In this document: positions 23,852 through 34,595 of the stretch, piece by piece | How the letters are laid out: every line of letters begins with the position of its first letter | How positions within the stretch are numbered: the first letter of the stretch is position 1 | Assembly: GCA_900175165.2 (NCBI GenBank) | Contig: FWWN02000357.1 | Coordinates: 1 to 64,000 of the forward strand | Reading direction: 5' to 3' | Source of the DNA: Rhizomucor pusillus | Taxonomy: Eukaryota > Mucoromycota > Mucoromycetes > Mucorales > Lichtheimiaceae | Length of the DNA stretch: 64,000 nt | Notes under the pieces: model-generated | The model's database searches: none | What the model saw: only the letters and a program-made list of their open reading frames with translations | What the model was told of the DNA's origin: nothing | Program-made: the position numbers and the translations under genes

Positions 23852-26800
23852 ATGACGGGTGCTACACTCCTACCTCCGCAGACTAATGGTCATACTCGTA
23901 CTATTGACGATGGCAGCGGTTACAATGCCAACGTCTTTCCTGGCAAGAACGAGCAGATGGTGCAAGTCTGCGAGTATCTAGAGAACTCTGGTTTCATCCC
24001 CAAGGATTTGGTCCAGAATGAAGTTGGCTGGTTCTATGGGTAAGCGAAGTAAGCATGTTTGTAATTCCAAAAGGGTCCAGACTCATTGTTTGTTTACTTG
24101 CAGAAACTTAGGTATCGATGACTACTACTTTGCCTTGGAATCCGTGGAAACCATTGCAAACCACATCATGGCTCTGTATGGTGCCAAGATCCTGGCCTTT
24201 ACCAAGCATGAAAACGCACTTGCTATCAACTTGGAGAAGGAGTCTGAAGAATCTTCTGTTTATATTCATTCATCCGAGCCCGGTGTTTCCCAGGTTCAAG
24301 GCCCTCAGTTTGAAAAGAGGTGAGTTTATTGCTGCAATTTGCATGGTAGAAGCATGGCTTCTCACGCGCGACTTTCTTACGTAGAATTGACGAACAGTAC
24401 TTGGATCAATCCACTTCAGCTCAGGCTTACAGAGTTGAGTCATATCGTTCGAGCCCAACTGTCTCGTCTGCAATGACTCCGCAGCTCCGATGCTACTTTG
24501 TCACTAAGTGCCAATTTGTCAACCCTAACCCCAGCCCTGAGCAAGAAACCGATATCAAGCAGGTTGCTGATCAAAACTTCCTCAAGAAGGCTACAGACTA
24601 TACTCTCAAGATTTACGAGGAAGTCATGCGCAATGTCCTGCAGCGCACTGGCCCCGTGATTGAGATGTACGAAGTACAAGGTTCACGCGAACGCCGATTG
24701 ATCATTGGTTATCGCCAAAGAAGCACTCAAGGTTTCTTCGCCGCCATGTCCGATTTGTACCACTACTATAACCTCTACTCCACCCGTAAATATGTCGGTA
24801 AGTGCACACTGTCTCTAGGCAACAAATTGTCTGCATGAAAAGACGCTAACTTTTGCTCCTCCCAACAGAACAATTCTCCAATGGTGTCACAATCATGGGT
24901 TTTTACTTGAACCCTCTCCCTGGAGCAAAGACTCTGCCAATTGAGCGTTCCATCTATCAAGTCATGAAGGAAACTTCCCTGCTTTACTGCTTGCCGACAA
25001 CCCCGCTGCAAGAATTCTTCAAGACCAACCAATTGTCTGTGCAAGAGACAGTCTATGGCTATGTCTGCTGGATCTTTGCTCAGCATTTCTTGAACCGTCT
25101 AGGCAAGGAATATCTAAGCCTGACTAATCTCCTGGACAAATCAAACCCTATCCACGAAGAAGTCCTGACCAAGATGAAGAAACGTCTCCGCCAAGATACA
25201 TTTACCCGTGAATACATCCTCGACATCATCAAGCAGTACCCCGAACTCATCAAGCTCCTCTATGCCAACTTTGCCACCGTACACTATGTCAACCAGCGTG
25301 AAGCTTCCATCCAACCTACCATCTCCTACCAACGTCTTACTACCGTCGAAAACTTGACCACCGAGCAACTTAGCAAGAAGATCAAGAGCGTCACTTCCAA
25401 TGCCCACGAGCAACTCGTCTTTGAATCATTCTTGACTTTCAACCAACATGTTCTCAAGACCAACTTTTACCAATCCACCAAGGTTGCTCTTTCTTTCCGT
25501 CTCGATCCTAACTTCTTGCCTGAAATTGAATATCCTACCCGTCTGTACGGCATGTTCTTGGTCGTTGGCTCCGAATTCCGTGGTTTCCACCTTCGTTTCC
25601 GCGATGTTGCCCGTGGCGGTATTCGTATCATCCGATCTCGCAACAGGGAAGCTTACTCCATCAATCAGCGTACGTTGTTTGATGAGAACTATGCTCTCGC
25701 AGCCACCCAGCAACGCAAGAACAAGGATATTCCGGAAGGCGGTTCCAAGGGTACCATCCTGCTTGACATTCATCAGCAGGACAAGGCTAAGGTCGCCTTT
25801 GAAAAGTACGTTGACTCTATTCTCGACCTGTTGATCACCGGTACCACTATGGGCATCAAGGAACCTCTCGTTGATCTCACTGGAAAGCCTGAAATCCTCT
25901 TCTTTGGTCCCGATGAAGGTACTGCCGACTACATGGACTGGGCCTCTCAACATGCGCGCAGCCGCAACGCCAGCTTCTGGAAGGCTTTCACGACCGGCAA
26001 GAGCCAGTCTCTCGGCGGTATCCCGCACGACACTTATGGTATGACCACTCGATCTGTCCATCAATACGTCTTGGGTATCTACCGCACCTTTGGCTTGAAC
26101 GAGGAGGAATGCACCAAGGTCCAGACCGGTGGTCCCGATGGTGACCTTGGTTCCAACGAAATCAAGATTTCCAAGGACAAGACTGTTGCCATTGTAGATG
26201 GTTCGGGTGTCTTGTACGACCCTGCTGGCCTTGATCGCCAAGAATTGTTACGCCTGGCCAATGCACGATTAATGATCAACAACTTTGATGTCTCCAAGCT
26301 CTCTCCTCAGGGTTTCCGTGTCTTGGTCGATGAAAACAACGTTACTCTTCCCAACGGCGAAGTCGTCGAGAATGGTCTTCAGTTCCGCAACACCTTCCAC
26401 ACTCATCCCCTTGCTACCTCCACCGTCTTTGTTCCCTGCGGTGGCCGTCCCGAATCCGTGGATCTGTACAACGTTCAGAACCTTGTTGGCGAAGATGGTG
26501 TTCCGAAATTCAAGTACATTGTAGAAGGTGCCAATCTCTTCTTCACTCAAGAAGCTCGTCTTCGCTTGGAACGCGCTGGTGTTGTTATCTTCAAGGATGC
26601 ATCTGCAAACAAGGGCGGTGTCACATCCTCTTCGCTCGAGGTTCTGGCTGCTTTGGCATTCAATGATGAAGAGTTTGCAGAGCATATGTGCGTCCGTGAT
26701 GGTAAAGTGCCTGAATTCTACCAAGCATACGTTAAGGAAGTCCAGGCCATCATTGAACGCAACGCTACCTGGGAATTCGAAGCCCTGTGGAAGGAGCACA

Positions 26801-27111
26801 AGAAGACCGGCACTCCCATCTCTGTGCTATCCGACGACTTGTCTGTAGCTATTGTGCAACTGAACGAGCAGCTTCAACACACCAACCTCTGGGACGATGT
26901 CTCGCTTCGACGTGCAGTGCTCACCAAGGCCTTCCCCAAGCTCTTGCTCGACAAGCTTGGTCTGGATACCCTGCTGGCTCGTGTACCTGAAAGCTATGTC
27001 AAGGCCATTTTCGGTGCTTACCTCGCGTCCCAGTTTGTTTACAAGTACAGCTCCCGTCCCAACAATTTTGCCTTCTTTGAGTTCATGCGTGACCATTACT
27101 ACACCAAATAG
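23852..27111 (+). CDS. GDH2: NAD-specific glutamate dehydrogenase, 115-kDa type
   Basis: Four exons (23852-24039, 24104-24319, 24385-24797, 24869-27111) give 1019 residues, the size of the large fungal NAD-GDH. It oxidises glutamate to 2-oxoglutarate and ammonia with NAD+, the catabolic direction. The catalytic core is clear: FRDVARGGIRIIRSR, then IPEGGSKGTILL (Lys at about residue 560) and FGPDEGTADYMDWAS. The dinucleotide region has GGPDGDLGSNEIKIS and VAIVDGSGVLYDPAGL, and ANKGGVTSSSLEVLAALAF closes the domain. The N-terminal half is the regulatory extension characteristic of this class. Coding sequence is rich in C-ending codons (AAG, GTC, ACC), suggesting high expression. The terminator region begins with an A-rich stretch right after the stop. 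Confidence 0.96.
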
Positions 27112-28152
27112 AGGAAAGAAAAAAAAGAGAAGGAAAGAACCCTGCATCCCCCGTTCTATTTTGCATACATATTTGATTTTGCATGCTTCTTAAATATACT
27201 TCATTTTTGGAGAAACATTTTGCGCAACTTTGATGCTAAACTGACGATAACCATTTGTATCCATTATTACACGCAAAAGAATTGCTATGAACCATTGTTG
27301 ACTCTTTCGATATGCTTCTTATAATCTCGAGGACGTTGGGCATAGCGCATAGATAAATACTGGCCTAACCACTTTGAACGATAGTGCGTTCCAAGAGCTA
27401 TGTGACTTATCGAACCATTTTATAAGTTCAGCGTCTTCTATGTCCTCTACGCATACGGGTCCACTCTTCTGTTCAATGCTGTATTGTAATATAGTCATGG
27501 AAACCAGTAGCTGTAATTTTAGGGAAGGATATAATCAAAAGGAATAAATGATAAAGAATGCATGATTGTTCCTTGGAAAGGCTATGGTAGGACTGATAAA
27601 TTTGTCAACATATGGCTAGAACAGATAAGAGATGGGTGCCAAATGCCAGTGAGAATGCTACATGGATGACCATAAGAGCGCATACTTTGGGATGGCGTAC
27701 ATTCAAGACGGCTAATTCCTGATTGATTCTTACGTAACGAGATTTTTAGAATAACAGGTTTGTTAATCTAATTCTTATAGCCAGTTTTTAAGTGGCACGA
27801 GACTGCCGATGTTGCTACCTTGAAAAGCGGAAAGCGCTGCTCAATGTATAAGAAGTTAAAACAAACGGTATACCCGAACCAAACAATGCGGACTGCTACA
27901 GGATTTGGAGCGTTTATTAGTCGTTCCCTTTGGGTTTCCATCATTTGCCCAAAATGGGGCATGCTACCGGATATGTTAACCTCACCTGGGGCGCTCGAGC
28001 GCGAAATTGAATTCAGTGGAGTTTTGTTTCTGGGATAACTTTGCTGTCATTGCACCCGAAACTCTAAATATATCATTTTTTTCTTTTACTTCATCTCGCT
28101 CCTTTCATCGGGTCCCTGATCTTTTCTCTCCTCTGACTCTTTGGATTTCTTA
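27112..28152. other. Intergenic, GDH2 3' flank and ERG20 promoter
   Basis: About 1 kb AT-rich spacer. A pyrimidine-rich run (TTTCTTTTACTTCATCTCGCTCC) at about 28078-28135 precedes the ERG20 start, resembling the pyrimidine tracts found before transcription starts of active fungal genes. No other gene seen. Confidence 0.45.
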
Positions 28153-29593
28153 ATGGTCGCCGTAAAATTGCAAAAGGAGGAAAACCGCAAGGCTTTTCTC
28201 GACGTCTTCCCTACTCTCGCTGAAGAGGTCCTCGCCGAGATGCGCAAGTACAATATGCCTCAGGATGCTTACGATTGGACCAAAGAAGTAAGCTCCAACC
28301 ATCCTTGCTTAGACGTAATATCTTACTCACACTTGAGAGTAACTCCAGAACTTGTACTACAACGTTCCTGGAGGTATATCAGTTCGGGCAGCTTCGGTGG
28401 TTCGCTTTGTGATTGTGGAATCATCTAATATACGCTATGATTAGGCAAGCTGAACCGTGGACTGTCAGTTGTTGACACTGTCCGTATCCTAAAGGGTGAA
28501 TCTGTGACGGAAGACGATATTTTCAAGGCTTCGGTACTCGGCTGGCTTGTCGAATTTGTAAAGTATCTCACGCTGGATCAACAAAATAGATGCAAGCGCT
28601 AATTTTATCGATTGCAGCTGCAAGCCTTCTTTTTGGTCTCTGATGATATTATGGATTCCTCCATCACTCGTCGTGGTCAACCATGCTGGTTCCGCAAGAA
28701 TGGTGTTGGTATGATTGCTATCAATGACGCTTTCTTGCTTGAATCCTGCATCTACCACTTCTTGAAGAAGTACTTCCGCGATACCGACTACTACATCGAT
28801 CTCGTTGAACTTTTCCACGAAACGACTTTCCAGACTGAATTAGGACAGCTTTGCGACTTGATCACTGCACCCGAGGACCACGTTGACTTGAGCAAATTCT
28901 CCGTTGAGAAGTAAGGAGACAGGACGGATACAGATAACATGAGACCGGTCATTTATTGTTTTTCTATTTCTACGTGCATGCAGGCACCATTTCATTGTTG
29001 TTTACAAAACTGCCTACTATTCATTCTACCTTCCTGTTGCCCTCGGCATGCATATGGTATGCAAATGTAAACAGCACCTGTCTTGTACTGGATACCTAAC
29101 GTTTCTCTTGGTATAGGTCGGTATCAAGAACGCTGACGCCTTCAAGCAAGCCCACGATATCTTGATTCCTCTTGGCAAATATTTCCAGGTTCAGGATGAC
29201 TACCTTGACTGCTATGGCTCCCCCGAAGTCATTGGCAAGATTGGTACCGATATCCAGGACAACAAATGTTCCTGGCTTATCAACCAAGCCCTTGCAAAGG
29301 CCAACCCTGAGCAACGCAAGATCCTTGACGTAAGTAAATGGATTATCAGCATTTGGCCAGCTGTGCTGACAGCGATGTTTCTATAGAAAAACTACGGCAA
29401 GAAGGATTCTGCCGCTGAAGCCAAGGTTAAGCAGATCTACATTGATCTTAACATCGAAGCTGTTTACAAAGCATATGAAGAGGAGTCATACAAGGAAATT
29501 TCAGGTCTCATTGAAAAGCTTGACGAATCCATTGGTCTCAAGAAGGCCATTTTTACTGAATTCATGAACAAGATCTACAAGCGCACTTACTAG
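28153..29593 (+). CDS. ERG20: Farnesyl pyrophosphate synthase
   Basis: Seven exons (28153-28287, 28349-28373, 28445-28557, 28618-28910, 28984-29056, 29117-29329, 29387-29593) join in frame to 352 residues, the normal length. It condenses IPP with DMAPP and then GPP to farnesyl diphosphate, feeding sterol, dolichol, ubiquinone and prenylation pathways (and, in Mucorales, carotenoid/trisporoid synthesis). Motifs: [12 protein letters not shown], the first Asp-rich motif [19 protein letters not shown], and the second [12 protein letters not shown]; the tail KIYKRTY is typical of FPPS. The start is the ATG giving [10 protein letters not shown]. Exon 2 is only 25 nt long, a micro-exon supported by the conserved [10 protein letters not shown] sequence it completes. 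Confidence 0.96.
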
Positions 29594-29923
29594 ACGATTT
29601 TTTTTCTTTCCATATGCACACATATACTTACAGTAAAATCTTTAATGTGAGAGTAGAAGCGAAAAAGTAATACTTTGAAAAACTCAAAATGATAATTTCT
29701 TACTGGTTTTCATCGGAAACAATGACTGGTGCAAGCTTCTCCAGATAACATGTCGATATCATCTGCAATTGCAGCAGTCCGGTTTGTTGAGAGACCCTCC
29801 ACTACAGCAGCGACTGCCCTGCTTTTAGAAAATTTGGCGGGAGTTTAATTTCGATGACGTGAAAAAAGTAGCAAAATTTTGAGAGCAAAGGCCCCCGGAC
29901 GATTCCACTCCACTCGACACAAA
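29594..29923. other. Intergenic, ERG20 3' flank and ATP5 promoter
   Basis: About 330 bases. Sequence after the ERG20 stop is T-rich (ACGATTTTTTTTC) and may hold its 3' end signals. The ATP5 start is preceded by CACTCGACACAAAATG. No gene seen. Confidence 0.4.
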
Positions 29924-30827
29924 ATGGCCTTCCGTTTGACAACTGCCGTTCCCAAGGTACGACTTGTACCATACAAAATGACACTGCAATTGACACGCGA
30001 ATATTTTGTAGTTGGTTCGTGGCTACGCTTCTGCCGCTGCCGTCAAGGTAATTTCGTAAAGACGGATTCCTTCTAGATACACGGTTACTGACATTGGACA
30101 TGCAGCCCCCAGTCACTCTTTACGGTTTGGATGGTCGCTACGCTACCGCCCTCTACACCGCCGCTGTTCGTCAGAACGCTCTCGATGCCGTTGAACGCGA
30201 TTTGAAGAGCCTTGAGGCTGCCGTGTCCAAGGACCAGGCTGTCCAGAACTTCTTGGTCAACCCCACCGTCACTCCCCAAGCCAAGCTTGAAGGTGTTCAA
30301 GCCCTCTTGTCCAAGGCTGGCAAGGTCAACCCGCTCACCAAGAACTTGTTTGAGACTTTGGCCGAAAACAGCCGCCTCGACCAAACCACCAAAGTTTTCG
30401 CTGCTTTCTCCGAGTTGATGAGCGCTCACCGCAACGAGCTTCCCTTGATCGTCACTTCTGCAAAGGTAGAGAGGAGATTATCAATACATGGATACATACG
30501 TGCGAGAAACTCAAAATGCCACCACACATTCTAGGAATTGGACAAGGCTACCTTGAACAAGATCGTCGATGCTTTGCAAAAGAGCAACTTGGCCGAAGGC
30601 AAGAAGTTGTTGGTCTCCAACAAGGTCAAGCCCGATATCTTGGGCGGTGTCTTGGTCGAACTTGGTGACAAGAGCATCGATCTTACTGTCTCCAGCAAGC
30701 TTGCCAAGTTGACCAAGCTCGTTACTGGTAAGTCTTTTGTGAAACTTCAAGTTGCATGGGATTTCCATTGCTAACCTAAATACTCCTTTCTCTTCTACGC
30801 ACTTTTTCATTTATAGACGCTGTTTAA
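29924..30827 (+). CDS. ATP5: Mitochondrial ATP synthase subunit 5 (OSCP)
   Basis: Five exons (29924-29956, 30012-30047, 30106-30465, 30535-30727, 30817-30827) give 210 residues. OSCP sits on top of F1 and joins it to the peripheral stalk of the mitochondrial F1Fo-ATP synthase. The N-terminus MAFRLTTAVPKLVRGYASAA is a typical matrix-targeting presequence, carried by the first two tiny exons. PPVTLYGLDGRYATALYTAA and the C-terminal KVKPDILGGVLVELGDKSID with DLTVSSKL are diagnostic OSCP/delta signatures. The last coding exon is only 11 nt, encoding the final DAV after a split codon. Codon use is strongly biased to C- and G-ending codons, as in GDH2 and eL36, consistent with high expression. Confidence 0.96.
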
Positions 30828-31865
30828 GATTTGTATATTGTTCATATTATAAAACTGGGCGGCAAATGCACTAGAAGTTTTGAAACCACTCAATATTTTT
30901 TCGAGTCCATGAGCGATCCGGATAACGCCGTAATCATCTATCGATTTAGCTGGCGAAAAGGAAATACCTCTAGTTATCATCCAGTGTTTACAGCATCTTA
31001 TCGTCGGAGAAATCATCGCACAGTGAGAGGTCTTATCAGATGTGTACGTTTACTTCAGGCTAGGATGCACTGCCACCTAGAGAATGGTGGCATCACAGTA
31101 TCTCGCAGTAGATTCGCATTGGATCCAGGAGCGCTGGATTCAAAGCTTGATACATTTTCCAAGTCTTTGGAATGCTCCAATGTAAAAGACAGAATTTGTA
31201 TAATGTGTCTATGTAACATCGCTGAGCTTTCTTACCTTGACCTGTCAATTATCCACCCTCTAAATACGGATTCGGAAGGAGCACAAGCTCCCAAAAACTG
31301 TCAATTGTAGTATATGGATCAAGAGTTATATTGAGGATACATGCACTGTGAAGCTATTCGTGCCAATATCAACGCATTCTTCATAGACATATGATCAAAT
31401 CTACGTATCCTTCACTGTCTTGAACCTTCACTCCCCGGACGATACATACGGGCCACAGCGATATTTTCATAGATAGTACTCTATATACTAGTATATAGCT
31501 TCGACTTTGATTAATGACGGAATGCAGCCTTCTAGTCCTAACAGCAGGATTACCAAAACGTTTGCATTTATCTATTCCAAGTTTCATCATATGTAGGTCT
31601 AGATAATGTTCCAATGTACGAGCTTTTTGAGTCATGAGCCATGTCCAGCTTCCTCTTGGTCTTCAGCCTAAAAATAGATAACAATGCCCTTATTACATGT
31701 TATGGGTTTATAGATAACTTTTATGATGTAAAAATGGATTGGAAAGCTTGTGCAATGGCATGGTAACTCAGGTTTGTAAATTTGATACCCAGCGGCGAGA
31801 GCGCTAGTGCAGGAACGGGCCTATCCCAAATTTCAGAGCGAGGCGAGTTTGTCCGTCTTCAATAC
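30828..31865. other. Intergenic, nothing confident
   Basis: A plus-strand frame at 30831-31310 and a minus-strand frame at 31381-31635 show no domain. The frame of the next gene is open back to 31782 but has no ATG before 31866, so an upstream exon could be hidden here. Confidence 0.4.
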
Positions 31866-32923
31866 ATGGCGCTACCTGCTAGTGCATCGGCTGGACCGGA
31901 TGCAACGCACCAGGACACCTCAATCAAAGTTCCTCCACCTCTGCACCAGAAACAACTAGAATATCCGGCAGCAACACCAATGCGTATAGATGGAAAAGTG
32001 CCTACAGGAGATCTAGATAGCGCCGTACTTTTGGAAATCACCATCCAGCATGACGTTCCTGTCACGGAGAACTTGGCTCATTTGCCGTCGGACTGCACAC
32101 TAACAACTCAGTGCCGCACCAAGCACAAAGACGAACTCATGTTCTATCGACCCCAGATGCTGCTGCATAAGGTCTTTCAGGCAGCCGGTGCCAGCAACGA
32201 CGAGGAGACCGGCCGTGTAAAGATACCGAACCAACTTTTACCCTACGTCACCCTGTATAGTCCAACACATCAAGTACTGTGGTCTCTCACGTCTAAAGAC
32301 TGGCACTCTATGGAATTTCAACACGATGTTAACACCATTGTTACTCTTTCAACCTTATCCTCCGCCTTCTCTTTCAGATGGATCGACAATCTAACTTATC
32401 ATTGGCGACTTATATCTACTCAAGACCAGTACGACCTGCGTTGTTATCACAGCAAGACGTTGGTCGCAGAAATCACTCAACAGGGTTCACGTTTCATTCT
32501 CTGGGAACAGACCAAGAATCCTTTCAGATCACCTGTCTGGAGCTCTTTTCTCTTATTATCAGGTCTCCTGTTACACGATCACCTTACATCGATGCTGCGC
32601 TCTCTTGGTGGCGGACCGGAAGCGCTGCAAATAGTCATGGCAGAAGAGGACAACGAGAGTCTAGGTTCATTCGACGGCGATTCCTCGCTTTACTATGCCG
32701 ACCAAGGACTCGTCGACGTTGGCAGAGGATCAGTCAAGAGTATCGAGTTAGATCCAGGTGTGTGGCGTTGCTGGTGGGGTTACGGCTTCTGGTGGACTTG
32801 GTGCTCCTGCTGTATGCCAGGCGGATGGTGCGACAAGATATGGATGAAATGTCGATGGTCAAAACGGAAAAATATGAGAACTTTGGTTCCTTCAAGGCGC
32901 GGTTGGCAGCAACATCATCCTGA
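31866..32923 (+). pseudogene. Unrecognised membrane-anchored protein with a 2-bp frame break
   Basis: From the ATG at 31866 (MALPASASAG) a long frame runs to about 32757. It has a beta-rich, possibly Tubby-C-like region (YVTLYSPTHQVLWSLTSKDW, RWIDNLTYHWRL, YDLRCYHSKTLVAEI), then an acidic stretch (EEDNESLGSFDGDSS). After ELDPG this frame turns into an unlikely Trp/Cys-rich run. The plus-two frame instead gives a good transmembrane span (VALLVGLRLLVDLVLLLYARR) and a natural tail ending at 32923. The switch falls exactly at the TG repeat GGTGTGTGG (32757-32765); one TG fewer would restore the frame. So the gene is either broken, polymorphic or mis-sequenced here. No GT-AG or GC-AG intron explains the switch. 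Family not recognised; the Tubby-like idea is a weak inference. Confidence 0.5.
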
Positions 32924-33242
32924 GCAGTATTAACTCTGCATTCCCTCTCTCTCTCTCTTCCGCTCTTCTTTCTCCCTCTCCCTCTCTCTTCCGCTCTTCT
33001 TTCTACCTCTCCCTCAGTCTGCCTTTGTCTCTTTCTCAAAATTCCGTTTCTTCCCTTCCCTTCTCCTTGTACAGTATACTGCATGTTTATATGTGAATAA
33101 ACTTTTTGAATAAATATAAAGCCGCCACAATGCAACGTCGTTTCCGAGCAAACAAAAGTCGTAAAGGTAGATGATGTTGTTTCACCATAGCCCCTTTTTA
33201 ATGCAAAATTTGCTATAACGAGAAATTACGCAGTGAAGAGGA
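32924..33242. repeat. CT-rich tandem repeat and spacer
   Basis: At about 32945-33020 a pyrimidine-only block contains two copies, about 31 bp apart, of a unit including CTTCCGCTCTTCTTTCT, set in (CT)n runs. It lies between the ends of two convergent genes. The rest is AT-rich 3' flank. Confidence 0.7.
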
Positions 33243-33689
33243 TTAGTGACGGCGAGACTCGGCAATGACACCAGTCAACTCTTCAATCTTTCTCTTGGCG
33301 CGGCGGAGAGTACCAAGCTATTTGGGGCGAATTACGATTAGTTACAGACGTGCAATATTGAAACGTCATTGTACGTACTCTTCTCTTGGTCAACTTCTTT
33401 GCGCGCTTGTCCTTGGAGTTCTTAATCAATTCCATGATACGGCGTTCGTAGGGCGAGAAGCCGGCAACTTCGCGGACGATGCTGCGGACGAAAGCGGTGC
33501 GCTTGCCAAGAGCCTAATGTCACCGGCAAATGTCGAGTATAAATAAAATCATCCATGCAACCGTCCATCCATTCATCCATCCATCCAACTTACGCCCTTC
33601 TTTTGGGAAGGCTTCTGCTTAAGATCGCGAGGAGTGGTGATGAAACCCTTGTTACGGCCGACAGCCAAACCGCTTCTCTGTTGGGCCAT
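33243..33689 (-). CDS. RPL36: 60S ribosomal protein eL36
   Basis: Three exons (33689-33594, 33513-33379, 33317-33243) give 101 residues, the normal length; the gene is too interrupted to appear as one open frame. Sequence: [74 protein letters not shown], ending RRH. It is a small basic protein of the large ribosomal subunit. Codon choice is strongly biased (CGC, AAG, GTC), typical of ribosomal proteins. Intron 1 (33514-33593) contains a tetranucleotide repeat. Confidence 0.97.
33550..33588. repeat. (CATC)n microsatellite inside RPL36 intron 1
   Basis: Imperfect CATC/ATCC tetranucleotide repeats lie within intron 1, close to its donor site. Length change would be tolerated unless it affects splicing. 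Confidence 0.75.
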
Positions 33690-34595
33690 TGTACGAATTC
33701 GAGAGATAGAACTCTACATGCGTGGCGATCAAGGCAACAGATTGAACCCGTTCACGTCGGACTATGAATTTCCTATTGGTCGTGGTTACCTGGACGGTTG
33801 CCTGCAGGAAAATGAAGACGACGCTATCAATGCGACGTTTGTGCACCTTTCCTGGCTGTCCTCTGTGTCGTAATTTATGTGAGAGTTCAGGTAAAATACC
33901 TATAATAGTAGCTAAGAAAAATCGTAAAGGAATAGGATCTTTCAAATACACAAAAAAGTCGCTTGTAAGCTTCCAGAGAATATCTACATAATAATCGACG
34001 TGCTATAGATCTGGAAGAATCCGCGTAGGTTTCAGAGTGGCTAACAAAGATATCAATATGGATAGATATTTTTGGAGAAGCCAAAAAACCTATGCGCCTG
34101 CTAGGGATTATTGCTCTGTCACGCTTTCTGTGCACGGGCACACCTTATCCTTTTTATATAAGCGACATGTTACACTGTCGACCCGTCGAGTCATAAGCCG
34201 TACCCGAGAGACGGTTAGTCCCACGAGTCTATGTCGCTCAGTTAGTAAGGGTTCACATTAGTAACTCTTAAATGACCTGAGTATGCCCTTCACTGAGGAT
34301 ACGCAGGCTGCCATCTATGAATATCCAGCATACTAGGTTGGTTCATCATGGCAGGCCCGATTTTTTGCTTGCGAACGTGGATACTCAAATACTTCGCAGG
34401 ACCCGGTGCATCAGGCCTTTTTCAAGCAGCAGCTTGGAGAGCTTGATATCTTCCTGATCTAGGAAGGCACGTGCTTACAATAGATTCTGCTTGGGGGTGT
34501 GGGGTTCGTTTTTTTCGGAGCATTACAAACGTCATGCAATAGAAATGACACTTTCCCCTTTCTGTTGATTCGATTATACTTCCTCCTCCTTAGCT
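33690..34595. other. Intergenic, shared promoter region of RPL36 and the lipase gene
   Basis: About 900 bases between divergent starts. A TATA-like TTTTTATATAAG at about 34150 is far from either start. A pyrimidine-rich stretch (TTCCCCTTTCTGTTG, then ACTTCCTCCTCC) directly precedes the lipase ATG. No gene seen. Confidence 0.4.

Noticed and set aside
25426..26241. 271-codon minus-strand open frame opposite GDH2
   Set aside because: Shadow frame produced by the biased codons of a highly expressed gene on the other strand.
32760..32860. Trp/Cys-rich C-terminal domain (WRCWWGYGFWWTWC)
   Set aside because: It is an out-of-phase reading of Leu/Val codons; the shifted frame gives an ordinary transmembrane helix and tail.
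34140..34270. Possible tRNA gene (GGGTTCACATTAGTAAC-like segment)
   Set aside because: No matching A box, acceptor stem or cloverleaf could be drawn.
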